A DNA stretch of 64,000 bases from Motacilla alba alba. Its lineage: Eukaryota > Chordata > Aves > Passeriformes > Motacillidae. The stretch spans positions 4,696,254-4,760,253 of the forward strand of contig NC_052020.1 in assembly GCF_015832195.1 (NCBI RefSeq). Direction: 5' to 3'. The translations under genes and the position numbers were made by a program. Shown here one piece after another: positions 34,501-49,500 of this stretch (within the stretch, counting starts at the first letter, position 1; each line of letters starts with the position of its first letter). The notes beneath the pieces were generated by a model. It saw nothing but the letters and a program-made list of their open reading frames with translations. It ran no database searches and had not been told where the DNA came from.

Positions 34501-37500
34501 GTAGTTCTTTTGGATGTGGAGGAGTTTGGAAAGGTAAAGGTAACAGTTGAAAATCTGTCCTAGCCATTCAAATGCCAAGTCCAAGCATTCTCAGGAAAGT
34601 GTTTCATTCTGGGATTCTATGAGAGTGATCAGTGAGCTGCTGAAGTACCTGTGCTAAGTGATTTGTTTGTTTATTTACAAGAAGAAAGCTGTACTCCTTT
34701 GGTTTTGAATGTAACTATTGAAGCCAGGGTACAATGGATGCTATCAGAAAAGCCCCATATGGATGCACTTTAGATCTTTTGAATACCTCAAAAGTTTAGT
34801 GACCTAGAAATGAATCAATAAAAAGCATCGTCTATCTGACAAATTGAAGAACTGAGGGATTCTTACAGATGCATTGACTTTAACAATTCCAGATACGTTG
34901 TTTGTAAAGGCTTTCTGAGACACATCTAATCCTTAGAGTACTGTAGGAAACTATGAGGTGGTTTATATTTAGATCACTCTCCAATCCTTAATTTATTTTT
35001 TTTACTGCAAGTTTACTCTTATGAAAATTTAAGAAGAAAGGAAAGGCTTATGTTAAAATGATGTGTCCTTACACTGAATGTGTTTTTAATTTGCTAACTT
35101 GAACACTCCTTGTTTTGGGAGAGTATGGCAGTGTAAGAACCTCTCTAGCCCTGTTACATTTCAAATAAATCAACGAATCAACAAAATTAATTAGAATCTC
35201 AGTAAGTCAGTTAAAATGTTTATATACTAGGTTTTTATGGCTTTATTTCTACAGTATGTTTTAACATTTCAGCATTTCAAATAAAATTTGAGAAAAATTC
35301 TTCTTAACTATTACAGCTGTATTTCTTCTTAGCTTAGTTAAATAATCACCAACACATCGTATGATTTCTTGCATTTATCCGTGGTTTATGGAGTTCCTCT
35401 GTTATGCTTGGCACAAGAAATTGACTACATTCTTTACTTTCTAAGGAATAATTAATATAAAAAATGATGATCCAGAAAGATCTGGATCTTTATGATGATC
35501 TCTGGATCTGGATCTCTGTCTGTATAGTTGTACACACAGACTCAAGCCATAAAACACTTGGACTAAACGAGACATTTTTCTTATTTTCCATTAAATGTCA
35601 GTTAAATACATATCAACTCAGTGTTTCTGTGCCTCAGATGGTGAAGAAGGTGAACTTTAACCTATAGTTAAAAATTGAGAACCCAAGATTTTTCATTCAG
35701 CAAGGATGATGTAAATGTTGCAGCTGAGGATCCTTCTAGAGTGCCTGATGAGTGTTCCTTTTCCTCTTTTGTCCAAAGGGAGAGAGATCTAACACAATTG
35801 TCTCCCTCCAGTGACATCTGCCACTGTGATGTGATTACAGGGGAGCCGTGGTAGCTTCTTTCAGGTACCTCAGACAATTTAAAACACAAAATGTAGCCCT
35901 CATGCTGCCACTTTGATTTCTAGAGGTCTTTGCTTGTTAAATTAAGAGGTTCATAGCTGGAGATTAGCACATGGAAATCAATATAGTGTGAATAATAAAC
36001 TGATGATAAAGCAGTAAGAATAACTAGAGAGAGCCAGTGTTTGAGGGGGCAGGAGCTGTCAGTGGTCTGGACTCCAGTCACAAGGGACACTTACTCAGCA
36101 ATGAGGTTTTATTTCCCTCTTGAAACAGTTTAAGATTTAAGCAGGCTACAAAGACTATTTACAATATACAACCATAATGCTTCTTCAAAACTTAGGTAGT
36201 GTCAGTTCTGCCTTTTGTTTCTGCAATGGGAGTGTTTTAGTTTTAGCTGATTGAGCCTTGTGTCCTCCTCAGTTTCACACCTGGCTCCACATCCTCAGTC
36301 TCATCACTGTGTTAATAGGAAGGCAGTTCTTCAGTAACATTAATAATGGCTTTATAAGGATGCAAGAGTAAACTGGATCTAATATTTAGTTAAAAGCTCC
36401 AAATTCTCAAGTAAATTGCAGCTTGGAAATCCATCCTGATGAAATTTTGACAAGGAACTCTGTCACCAGTAGAGTTTTGTCAGTTCTGTGCTTTTTATGA
36501 TTCAGAGCTGTCCATATTCGTCACAAGACCCTTATTAAAAAAAAAAAAAAAAGTCAGTGTGTTATTACAAGTACATTGAAGGCTAATATGGCCTCCTAAG
36601 CAGGTCAGCACTGTCAAAGGTAAGTTCTGTTAATGCAATCTAAGTTCTTAAAACCCTAAGACTCAACAGCAAACTGCAGAGTAGCTAGCACTAGTAGTAA
36701 GAGTGTTGTAATTATTGTATTCCCTTTGGCTTGTTTGGATATCCAGTTTTATGTAATTTCCTGTCTTAGTGACTGGATTATGAAACATTTTTCTCTGTTT
36801 TGAGCTACTGCTTTAGAGTAACTTCTAGCGACTCTGCTATCTCAAATACTGAGTTTAACAATGCAGTTTAAAAAAGCAGGAAATAAATTCTGTTTTGCCT
36901 AATATCCCATGGAGGTTGGGGAATATCTCTTGGAGAACTGGGTTTTTTCAGTGGTTTTGAACACTTGTGGTTTGAATTTCTCGTTAATCTGGGCACTGAG
37001 AGTATCAGTACACGTGCAAGATGCTGGGAGTGTAGCAGTGCAACAATACTTTCCTGTGATTTGTTTCCTAGGTTTCCCCATTGCTGTTGGTTTTCCTTTT
37101 CCTTTATGGATATACACTTTCCTTCTTTCCTTTTCTCTTTCACTCCATTGATTCATTTTGATTGTGGTACATGTCAAAGTTAGAGTATTTTTATTTTCTT
37201 CTTTACTGTTTTTTGCAAGTTAGAAAATGAAAAAGTTGTCATTCATATCCATCTTTGTTACTGGTTTTTTATTTTTAATTTTACTATTTCATATGTGTGG
37301 TTAGGGAATATTTTCCAAGTCACACGAATAATAGATTGAGTTTTGTTCGTTCTGTATAAAGAAATATGTCTCTGTATTTTTCTGCCTCAGCATCCCTGTG
37401 TGTTGTCTTTCAGCTGCCAGATTAAGAGATGAAAAAGTGAAATCTAATGTAGCACATTCACTTTTCTCCCAAAAACTGTAAAAAGCATTGCCAGTGCTTT

Positions 37501-40500
37501 TGTTGGTACTTCCTACAAATAAAGAACATCAGAGATGGTTCAGATTTCGGTTGTTTTGCACACATCCACTTCCCTTAGCTTGAAGATATGCTGAGTTTTA
37601 ATTGTATGAGTTCATTAAGACTTCCTAATTCTGGTAATTTCTGACACTTAACCTGCACCAGGGAAGCTGAAGGAAATGCTGGTATTTCTGAAGTCAGAGT
37701 TTGTGTTTTCATTTCAGTGGGCCGGTATTCACAATGTCTGCTAACAAATATTGTCTCAGGGCTTAAACTGCAAATTCACGAGTCTTTTGAATTTGTTCTG
37801 ATTTTGCTGTGGTTAGGTTTCAACAAAAGCATTGCTAATTGTTTGGTTTCTTCAAAACATCCATTTGGTTTTTGTAGTTTTCACAACTTTGGAATAAATG
37901 CTGACATTAGAATGTCTCTATTCTGAATGTTACCTCTGTATAGGCTTAGCATGCCACATATAGCTGAATTTTGAAAAGCATCAGGTAACAAGTATTTTAA
38001 GCAAGTTTTAAGCTCTAAGAATAAAAATGTTAACATAGTTTTCCTAAATTAAGGAACCCCTTTCCATTAATCCATAAATTCAGCCATCTTAGTTGGTACT
38101 GATGGGAAGCCTTGTAAGGAGGCTGTATCCTATCCATATCTTAGAATCAAATGCCTGATTGAGGAATATTCCTCTGGCTTGAAAAATTTGAAATACAGTA
38201 TTATCAAGCATTATTTTAAAAGTTTTAGAGTCCTATTTTACCTTTGATCTCTGTTGTAAATTCTGTACTCCAGGAGTAAGACCCAAAGGGGCCTTTTACA
38301 GTGTTGTGAACCTACAGGTGGGCAATTTATCTAACAAAAAAAATCCAACCATTCTTGTTTTCACAGAGGAGGATAAATATGGCCTTTACTCCAATTTGTT
38401 GTTCAAGTATTTTCTCGCAGAGGGAATTGTCTGTGGACATGAGCTGTTTGTTGCTTCTGCCAAAGAGCATCCCGACAACATTTTGAAGGTAAATAAAATT
38501 CATTGCTTTTGATAAGTAAAGCTGTAATTTCTTGATGAATTAAATGCATTTTTAAAGTGTATATATATTGTGTAGCAACAAGTGAATTAATCTTGGTGGT
38601 TCATAAGAATGTGTTGGGAAGTACAGGAGTATTTACACTAGCCAGATTTGGGAATTAAATTCAGCTCTCTACCATCTATGGACAATGGAGTAAGATCCTC
38701 CCAAGGCCAAATCAGGCTTGGCACCTGTTTATTCTTTGTTTTATTTCTTTATTCCACTGGCTTAGTGGAATGGTTTCAGTAAACCCAACTACTTACAGTT
38801 TCCTCCTGCCCAGGAGGAGGAGTAGTTAAGCTGCCTCCAGTATTTTGTGGTAGAAACAGTGTACAGTTTGTGTGGATATTTATTGTCATTTCCTGTAGAA
38901 AATAAAAACATCGTTGAACATCTTTACGGTTTCCTTTACACTTACATTTCATTCTGACTCTTTTTTGTGCTAGGGAGCTTGGTCAGCTTTGGATCAGGTC
39001 ATACAGAAAGGATCCCTCCAGACTTCAGTGGACTCCCAATCAAACACTGATAGTTTGTCATGAGAAAATTGCATAAGGGAAAAAGCCTGATCAACAGTGC
39101 AAAAAATGCTGAAGTGTGAGGATAATCTTACAAAATTTCATTAAATATTTTATGTCTTTCTAAGGCTGCGTTTTCCTAATATCAGAAGTAACATATAATT
39201 TCCTGATTACTTCTGCATCAAGTGAAGTCTGGCTATTTTCTTAAGTGTCTTCAGAGACTATTTCTGGACAAAATGATTACTCTTCAGTTTTCCTACCTAG
39301 GGATGGTAAATTCTATGCCTTACCTCTTGAACATTATCTTCAGTATTCAGGAAAAAGTATATTCTTAATGAAATTAAAATATTGTGGTTGTGAAAAATCA
39401 GTTTTTTAATGCTCCTAAACCTAAAGAAGGTTCATTTAAGGGTGAAATTTTTTCTCACTTGTGGTTTAGAACAAAGGTTAAACAAACTGGTTAAAATTTG
39501 ATTTTCAAGTAGAATGTTCTATATATTTTATATGTTCTATATAAAGAATGTTCTATATATTTTAATTAAGTGGTTTTAAATAACTGATAATCAAGTATTG
39601 ACTCCCTGATGATACAACACAATTGTTGCAGTTGTTTTTCTCATTGAGATTTAATTATCCCAATTAATATTTTTATTGCATTGTGTTAAATTTTCTTGAA
39701 ATGGAGTAGCTAATGTACATTCTATTTTTCCTTCATTCACCTTTGATTCAGTTTTTCAGAGCCTGTCATGTTTTTTCTGGCTCCTTTATGCCTTTATGTG
39801 ATAACCAGCAGACTTTGTTACATACATCTGCCATACACCCTGTACCACTTTGAGTTTGGGGTCAGTCAGTTTGCTGTGCCTTTCCCAGCTCTGTTGTCTG
39901 ATATGGAATAATTTTCCCTCTTAATTTCCAGGGGTAGGCACTAGGCAGGAATGCTGCATTCCTCTGTTGTAACTCCATGGTGGTGCTGCCAAAGGAGACT
40001 ATAAATGGAGGGACAATATTGCTGTATAAACATTGTCTTGTTTTGATTTCTGCCTCCCTTTGTGCCCTTGTGTATCCAACAATATTCTTGTCTGTGCTGT
40101 TTACTCCCACCTTGGCTGTTCAACAGTTCCTTTGTTTAGCAGACAAGGCACAGCAGAGTTAATTTCTCTGATTTGTATTGTGTCAGTGAAGTAACCCTCA
40201 CCTTCAGGTGCTTCAAGGAGATCTCTCCAGTCATAAAAATGAGCTGCTTGGCATTTGGATGACTCCACAGAGTTGGGATTTTAATAGCCTATCTGACCAT
40301 TGGATTACATGGCACTTCATTTAATGAAATTAGTAATTAATTTATTTTCAGTATCTGATTGGACTGTATTCTTTACTGGAAAGGTAACACAGACATGGTA
40401 GATATCAACCTGAATTACACTTTAGGCTTGGGTTTTACTTTGTAAAATTCAGGTATGGATTCAATACATTCCACAGCCAGTATGTAATTGGCTGGTGTAT

Positions 40501-43500
40501 TCCATAAAGGCAGTTCATTAACTGTCCATACTGTGTCCATGCTAAATGTCCATGTGGTGTGGTCAGTCTGTTTGCATGTTCAGCTCTCTGCTGAAATGCC
40601 ATAATTGCCCTATTCCAATTTTGTGATGTGATTGGAAGTTTCTTGAACCTATAACCAAGACAAATATTGCTGGTAGTAGGAAGGGGAAAAGACATTCTTA
40701 TAGACCATAATTATCTTGAAATTGTGTATAACTAAAAGACAGGCAGAGGATAAAAAGCCCTGATCAGCTGCCTAAGATATATTATATTACCACCCACCAA
40801 TTTATCCATCATCCTTTGAAAATATATTCATGCCTTTTGTAGTCAAAGCTCCTTCAGGAAACTGGCATTAAGACGTAATGCTGAAAAATTATACACCTCT
40901 GGTAGAACCTACAGAACTATATACATGCTGGTTTTTAGAAAGTATTTTAAACATTGGAGAGCATTTCTGTTCACTCTGTAGTCTTCAAAAAAAAAGGCAA
41001 CTTTTTACTCTAAGGGCATAAGCACCGGGAATGTATATAATAAATTATATGGTAACTTCTGTGACTGATCATAAAATAAAACTGCTTGCATTGGTAAATG
41101 GAAAATTTATTTAATAGTAAAATTACTTCAGGTTTGGCATTAAAATTCTACAACTGCCTAAACTGCCTGTAAAATAATTTCTTTACCTTTATTCCTGATT
41201 ATTTTATTTAGGCTGGGGGGTAGAACTGATTTTCACAAGTTTTAATGAGAAAAGATGGGTTATTTATAGCTTACCTGGACAATAAAGATTGCTCTGTTAA
41301 GTTGCTTTTGCTGTGGAGCTTCCTGTGCAAAGTAGGATGCAGGACACCTGCCATCACCACACTCTGTGTGCAGCCTCTGGAGGGCAGGGATGCCATCCCA
41401 AGGGACACTGACAGCCTGGAGAGGCTCGGGAGAACCTCATGGACTTCAGCAGGGCCAAGAGCAAGGTCCTGAACATGGGCTGGGGCAATCCCCAGCACAA
41501 ACACAGGCTGGGCTGAGAATGGATGGAGAACAACCCTGGGGAGAAGGGATGGTGGTGTTGGAAGCTCAGCAGGACCTGGCAGTGTGCACTGACAGCCCAG
41601 AAAGCCAAATGTGCCCTGGGCTGCAGCCAGAGCACCGTGGGCAGCAGGGCAGGGGAGGGGATCCTGCCCCTCTGCTCTGCTCTGCTCTGGAGATCCCTGC
41701 TGGAGCTCTGCACCCAGCTCTGGGCTCCCCAACAATAAAAGGGCACAGAGCTGCTGGACTGAGTGCAGGGGAGGCCATGAGGTGCTCAGAGGGCTGGAGC
41801 ACCTCTCCTGTGAAGACAGGCTGAGAACTGGGGTTGTTCAGCCTGGAGAGGAGAAGGCTCTGGGGACCCTTCCAGCAGCTTTCCAGTTAGTAGAGAGCTG
41901 GAGAGGGACTTTTCACAGTGTAGTGACAGAGCAAGGGGAAATGACTTTAAATTGACAGAGCGCAGACTTAAATTGGGTAATGGGAAGAAATTCTTCTCTG
42001 TGAAGGTACTGAGGCCCTGGCACAGGTTGCCCAGAGAAGGACCTTGTGGCTGCCCCATCCCTGGAAGTGTCCAAGGCCAGCCTGGATGGGGCTCTGAGGA
42101 ACCTGCTAGTGAAAGGCTTCCCTGTCCATGGCAGGGGGGTTGGAATGAGATGATTTTTAAGGTCCCTTCCAACACAAAACATTCTGTGATTCTATGATCT
42201 GTCTTGTAAGGAAGATTACAGCTCACTATTGTTCTGGAAAACAAACCAGCATCCCCTGGAGCACTACATTTAACCTGTGGCACCCTGGTCACTGCTGGGT
42301 CAGTGACCTTTCCATGTGGTACCTGCAAGCCTGAGGTGGAAGAGTGGGAGCTCCAGAACTGCTTTCTAGAACTGTCTGCTCATCTCTTGTGGAAAACTTT
42401 GATTATTGCCTTTCAATGGGAATTTCTGTTTTCAAGTGGGAATTTTATTACAGGATACTTCTGCACTCGGCTGAGATTGCCTTTTGGAGGTTCTCTTCCA
42501 AGAAGAGAGGATAAAGGGTGTCACAGTACAAGGGGAAGATGCAGTTTCTCAAGGTGGGGAAGCTGAGAGGGGTGTGTGGCAGCTGTAATGGCTACTGAGA
42601 AAAAAAAACAGGGAAAACATAAAAAAAAGCCCTCCAGGAACACTATTTTTGAAAGTTCCCAAGCTGAAAAGATATCTAAAGCAAAAGTTAAAGTATATTT
42701 TAATTTTATATTTTTATATACTTTTTAATATTATATTTTAACTTTATATTTGCTTAAGTATGTAATTTGGAGAAGACTGAAAAAGTCCTACCTTCAACAA
42801 ACAGGGCAGGCCTGAAGTACAGAAAGTGCTCATTTACTCTTCCTGCTGAAAAAGTGAATGCAGGAAGAACCGAGCAAAATGAACTTTTATTATTTCCATT
42901 TCATTTTATTATTTCCATTTTATTTTATTATTCTATTATTTGTTTAAAAAACAACAACAATAAAAGCCACGGGGCTGCTGTATCACGGTGTGTGCAAACT
43001 ATGCCTTGAAAGAAAACATAGCTGTCTACGTGGACTTTTTTCACTTCAGCAAAGTACATTCAGCCATGGTGCTTATAGTTTTCCCTCATTGATCCTAAAC
43101 CATTGTTTTGTCAAAAGGAAAAATGCAAACCTGGAAGAAATTATCAGGCTGGTGGCCAGGGCTGTCTATTTTCAGAGAGTAATTCTAATTATTTGCTGTC
43201 TGGTATTGGGAGAGAAGCTATGTATCAATGCTAGAGGTGTTGTTTCAGTTTTAAATGCTCATAAATTAAAAGCATAGTACCTCAAAAGGTAAAAATATAT
43301 GTGCAAATAGGGCTACATTGCTAGTCTTTTATTTTCTAAATATATTTTCAAAATACAGGAACTTGCTGTAGTGATTCAGCTGCTGCCTGCTGTTAAATGA
43401 TGTCACTTAATACACAGAAATCCAATTACAGTTACAGCAGAAAGGAACTTTCCTTCTACCTGTCTACTACCTGAAGTCTTGTGGCAGCACAAAGACGAGG

Positions 43501-46500
43501 GTTGAGGCCAAGCCTGGCAGATGAGTTGAAAAATTTAATTCCTATTTTGTGTAGCTCTTGCTCATCTGTTTACTTTTCTTACTTGCATGTTGGGTGAATC
43601 TGTTTTACATTTTTCATTGTTAAAATGCAAATATTTCATTATATAGTAATGTACAACTTTCTCCATGATGAACTGTTATAATCTTGACGTAGAAGTTGTA
43701 GAGGTGTGAAAGATGCACTTGAAAAAAAAATTTTTCTGTTTAACAAGAATTAAATCTTTCAAAGCAGTACCTTCTCTGGAAACTCCAAAGCATAAAGCTT
43801 TGTCTTTGTCAAAAGTTCAGATCAATCTAATAAAAATTTTTTCTAGAACCAGAGAAAATGAATGTTTGGCTCACATTTCTGATTTCTTATCTGCCAGTCC
43901 TTGTCTGTTCATCAAGGAAATTTTCTTTCATCATCTTCGTTCTGAACTTAGAGGTTTTTTGAACACACATCTCACTTGTAGGCACTTGTAGAGTTTGTGG
44001 TGTCTGGGAGTGGGGCTGAGCCTCATCCCCAGTGGTCCAGCTGTGCAGGGCAGGTGAATGCTATTGAAGGGAGCCATGGAGTGCCCAGGGGTGCTGAGCA
44101 ATCCCACAGGGAACAGAGGGCACACAGGTGCAGGGCATCAACAGGAGAGGATAAAAGGTTGGGCTGAAGGACAAGAGGAGCAGATGCTTGCAGCCTTCTG
44201 AAGTGGTCTGGTGTTAATCTCTATGGGCTGAAGCCTTCTGGAATTGTGGGAACACTCTGGGTATTGTGGCTGTCTCAGCTGTGACACTTTCTTGGCCTTT
44301 AAAATGTATCAGAAAAGTGGTAAAATCTAAATGTTTAGGTTTCAACGTCCACAAATACCTGTTTAACAGATCTAGTTGGTAACTTTGTAGAGTTGCTTTG
44401 TTCAGTTAATGAGCTATTGCTTCCAGTGCTCGTCTCTGAAGGTTTTCAGGAATAACTCTGTTTTCTGTTAATGATAACTCTGTTTAGGCTCAGGCCTGTG
44501 CATTATGCACTGCAGCAGGGTTTACAGAGTTTGGGACAAGGACACTCAGTTCCTTCACACAATTTTACCTTCTCATTCTCTGCTATATTTATCTGTCACA
44601 CACTTAAGCATTCATGAGCTGATTCAGAAAAATATGAAATTTAAAAAAAAATTCGTCTGATTGTTTGATAGGCATTCTTGGGTGTAAGTGTGAAATGCAG
44701 CCACAGTGCAAGGGAGTTACAGCAAAAGAGTTCTGTGACTTAAGTGTGGGGTTTACTTCTGTGCATGTGGAGTATAGACTGTATTCTCATGGCTTAAAAA
44801 TAGACTGCTTAGAGTACTTGCAACTGGCTCTTCTTATTTCCTAAAATATTGCTTCCTGTTTCTCTTCACACAATTCATGTTTACCCTGGGCTGGCACACA
44901 TTAGGTCTTTCTGAATGTCAAGGAAAAATTTCTGTAGACCAGCCTTACCTGGAGATGGAAATAAGTTATTGTATCAGGGCTGCTGAAATTAGAAAAATGG
45001 GTATCCATTCATTTATATTCTTTAAAAAAACACCTTGTATTCACAAGTATTTAAAATCAGAATAGAATCCTCCCCCCTTTTGGGAGTAGGGCCCTTTAAA
45101 CTGACATTTATGTAATGCATTGTTGAAAAGAAAATATTTACCCTTCCTGACTGGTGTCCTTTAAATACTAAAAATTAACTTGATGAAAAAGAGCCTTAAA
45201 TTCACATGAATTTTAGTATTTTTAGTATTTTTATTTTAGTATTATCCCATTAGTATATTTTTTGTGTTTTTATCATACTTGTGACAATTACTACACTTCA
45301 AAATAGTTGCATAAATCCGTGTGAAAAACATATTTATTGATACATAAATAGATAATGTTTTAAATTCTTAAGTACTTTGAGTTATACAGTTATTGAAACC
45401 CGTAAGGATCAAAGGATTTTTTATAAGAGGGATTTCACATACAGCTTGGATTATGTTGCTAAATAATAGCACAGTAGTACTTCTTTAGAATTGTAAAATA
45501 GCTTAGAGAGGAGTATGATGCCTATAGTTGGTGTAATGCATTGGTAATTAAGAGGGTGTGAGGTTAAGCTTCATTAACTGCTGTGGGATTGTATCTTGGA
45601 TTTTATTATCCCCCAGAGAACACAAGAAGTGAGAGAGGTCAAACTGTTAGAATCTGATTTTGTTTCGTGCATCTGCCAAAACAAGGCAGGCTCAGTAATG
45701 TGGCAGCAAACCCAGAAGGACCTGGACTGCAGCAGGTACAGCTCCTCCGCCAGTTTATTGCAAAGATAAAAGGTTTATTACTGAAATAAATTATCCCATC
45801 TTCGCAGTAAAACCTTCATAGCTTGGTTTGCAGGAAACAAATCTATTTTAATTGCTTTGTCATTTACTGTGACCACTTCAGAAAACTGTTTTTTCCTCCC
45901 AAACTTTTTGTTTTTTCATTTTAAAACAGCAACAAGCTTCCTTCTCTCCAGCCCAACTGCCCTTAATAACTTTAGCACTTGTCTGCCTTTTTGTGTGTTC
46001 GTGCTGCATAGCAAAGATTTGTATTTTAGTTGACCCCAAGAAATGCTGTATGTTTTTGGGGTTTTTTTTTTATTTTTATTTTAACTAATGCACTGCTACA
46101 TGCTTTGTTGTCTTTTGGTTTTTTTTATGTACCTTATGAAAGATTTGTCTTTTTTTAGCCTGGGAGAATGTAACAGTTCTCAGAAGTTGACAGACGCACT
46201 GATGCCACAAAATTGTCAGTCCCAAAGCTTTTCAAAGCTCTGTGTTGTGGGAGCTGAGATATTTTTCAGCAAAAATAGATTAAATAGATTATGGTCTGAT
46301 AGCCCAGCTCTCCTTTTCTTGGTCTATTGTTTAAATAACACTTTGATTTCCAGATTCTGGCTGAAATTTTGTAAATAAATTCCACATGTCTTGGTAATAC
46401 TGCATTCTTCTAAAATTCTGATTTTGATTCGAAGAACGGAAATCTGTTAAATCCTAAATTATGTCATTCTTGGGCAGTAATGAAGCCTTTCATGGTGCTG

Positions 46501-49500
46501 AGGAGTTGTGAAGTACAGATCCAACCATCCGGCCTTTATTTTTGAGGCTGCATCTGTGTAAGGACAGATATATTTTTGAGGATATATCTGTGTAATGACA
46601 GATATATTTTTGAGGATAGATCTGTGTAATGATAAATTTTTGAGGCTGCATCTGTGTAATACAGATATATTTTTGAGGGTATATCTGTGTAATGAGAGCT
46701 GGGCTGCCAGCTCTCACACTGAGGTGCTCTGTGTCACTCAGGCATGGTCAGGTTTGGAAAGAGTTCCTTTCTTGAGAGAAAGAATTGTGTTTAATTACCA
46801 GAGTCAGAAGAGGGGAAAGCCTTTCATTCCAGTTCTAGTTATTGTGAAGAATAAAAGCAGATATGAAGAAAAGAAGAAATTTGTGGATCATTCAGTCTTT
46901 TCAGTATTGCCGATTGTAGTGGTTTGGGTTTGTTAATTTGAGATTTTTGTTAATTTTGAGATTTTTTGGCTCCTTGTATCAAGAAGTGGGATGGGTTTAG
47001 TGTTGATTATTTGTTAGTGCACTTTTTGTTCTAAGGTAGGATTAGGAGAAAGGTAAAGTAGGTTTAAAATTTTAAAAGGGTACAAAGAAAAAGTTATTGA
47101 TAATGATTAAATAGTAATATGAATTAGAATAAGACTTTTAGAATATTTTCCTTTTTATAAATGTTTTCTCTTTATTGACAATGTAAAGAAATAAAATTTT
47201 AAAAACTCTTTAGCTAGAACTTTGGGAACTTTATGGGTTCTGTCCCTAAGTAAACTAAAGGAAGACTATTCTAGAAGTAGTAAACTAACTAAAATTTGAA
47301 ATTAAGGTCTGAGATACATGAATCAGTACATCCTGAGGAAAAACAGTGACCATCTAGGTATTTTTTTGAGTCTTCAGGCAGGCTGATGAAGGCATGTTGG
47401 CTTCTAGTGAACACAGGCATGCCTTCAAACAGCTCCTGCATGTTCTGCTGTCTTTTCTCTTACAGCTTGATGTAAATGGAGTTGAGGGTATCTGGAGCTG
47501 GTTGTTTGATCAACAGTGATAAAATAATGATGTAAATCTGGAGGTAAACAATCTTTATTAGCTCTGCTTATTATTCTTTATATAGAATATGATGAAATTA
47601 CAGACAAACTCTGACCTTGAATAGGACTGGAATTTTTTTTCCCCCCTCTTTGTGCTCAAGTACATCTTGGAATGTGTTTAACCAGGTTAATAAAACTGGT
47701 TGAGCTCAGGCAGTTGGTCTTCAAATTATCCAAAGGCAGAGCACCTTCTCCAGACTGCAGCTTATTATGTACAGAGCCTCCTCAGAGGCCATGTAGTTCA
47801 CAACCCCCACATCCAGGAGTATAATTCAGGATCTCTTTGCTTTAGAACAGATGTTGGCATAGAAAATGGCATGGCTGTGAGATGTAGGAGGCACAGAAAT
47901 GTCTTAAATCTCAGTGTCTCTTGCATAGGGACAAGAGCATGGCACATCTAAGGAACATTCTTCAGCTAAGCATGGTAGTTATTAGGTAAAGGCATTTAAA
48001 AAGCAGCTTGGAGTGGTGGTCTGAGGGAGTTCTTGGAGCACTCCTGGTCTTTTCTCCTTTTCCTTCCAAGGGACAAGACAGAATAAACCAGACCTAAGCT
48101 GATGCGTGTGCTCTTCTATTGTCAGAAGTTTTTAATTATGTCAAAATAAAAACTCTTTCTTGTGTTAGAAATTAAAAGCAAGCTATATTGGCCAAAAAAA
48201 AAACAAAAGGCTGTTTCAGATGGATACTTTGATGGATTTTCATCTCTGGCAGCCAAAATCTTTTATCAGCTTCAGGTGAAACCTGAAGCTGATTTTTTTC
48301 CTTGATGTCTGAATCTGAATCTGCTTCATCTTTAGCAGCAGTTAGGACACACCACAATGCCCAATTGTGTTGCAGTGATGGTGTGTGTGCCTCTGATTAT
48401 TTTGGACTGAGTTTTTTGGGTGTCAGCAGCTGGGATTTGTGTGTCTCCCTGCCACACAGGGCCATGTAAGAAGGTTTTGTTCTCTCACTGGAAGGCAGGA
48501 ACTTTTTCTCAGTGTTACATGAGGTTATTTAAGCAGCTTGGAGAACTTCTCACCCTTATTGTCTTGACCTCTGTTCTTTTTTTCAGCATGAAATACATTT
48601 TATGTGTAAAATACACAAATTTTTGTATTTAATGTCCCTGTCTCAAATTTGACTTTCCCAATTAGTATATAACAACAGTGAACCAGCAGCACAAATTTTA
48701 GGCACTTGCAGTGATTCTTGGGGAGAAAAATATTAAGTAGCTGTAAGAAATATTGCTGCTCTTTTCCTCTTCACCTGCAGGAAGGAGACTTGTACAATAT
48801 GCCATTTCCTGGCTTTTGGCTTTGCAGGTGATGTGGAAGCTGCCCAGTGGTGGTGTCTGAACCAGGGGCAGGCTCAGGGAGTTTGATGAAATGTTTAAGC
48901 AAGATTTCATGATCTCTGCAGGCACTTGTTTTCAGAAGAAAACAGAGACTGCCCACCACTACAAAAAATTACCTGGGAGCAAGTTGATCTGGAAATGTTG
49001 CTTGGGCCTCCAAATTACTTCTTTGCAGAACTCACTTTTATAAATAAAACTTGGTTTGGGTTTTTTTTTAATTACTGTTAAATGAGGAATATTTTGAGAT
49101 GATCAAGTATCAGCAGCTCATCACTGAAAAAGAAAGACCTTTTTATGACAGGAAGTTTAAATTTATGAAAAAATCTATTTATTGAATTATTATTAAATAT
49201 GTTTAAATCTATGAATAATTGTATGAGGAAATTAAATCTGCACAATAGTTGAACTGTTCAGTATGTGTCTTCAAAGTAACATCTCAATTGGAAAACAAGA
49301 TAGATTAACTCTCTGTTGAGGATAGCTGAGTTATAAAATTAACAATTCAAAGTAACTTTTTTTTTTTTTTTAAGAAACATACTTCACATAATGCTCTTAG
49401 GAGTAAATGCAAGTGGTTTGTATCTGCATGTATGTGAAATGCATCGGGGTGCTTGTCAGCTCTGGTTTGCACTTATACTTTCTCGGAACCTTTCAGTACA

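Larger units (their letters stand above)
28991..38366 (+). other. ELP4: ELP4 intron 2 (9.4 kb)
   Basis: Mostly unique AT-rich sequence. It contains a perfect 14-bp tandem array (30031-30100), an AT-rich block (31890-32040), a solo LTR (33352-33895), a 30-bp inverted repeat (34343-34372) and an A16-type homopolymer near 36537-36552. No further coding exon is recognised. Confidence 0.8.

Noticed and set aside
41271..42328. ORFs of 150-180 residues on both strands
   Set aside because: They coincide with a CR1 LINE copy whose reading frame is broken; the minus-strand frames are antisense to it.
46539..46698. Regularly spaced repeats that could suggest a CRISPR array
   Set aside because: The units are directly adjacent, with no unique spacers, and the locus is a vertebrate intron.
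48265..48300. Rho-independent-type terminator
   Set aside because: Such terminators act in bacteria. Here the hairpin lies within a spliced vertebrate gene, so it is listed only as an inverted repeat.
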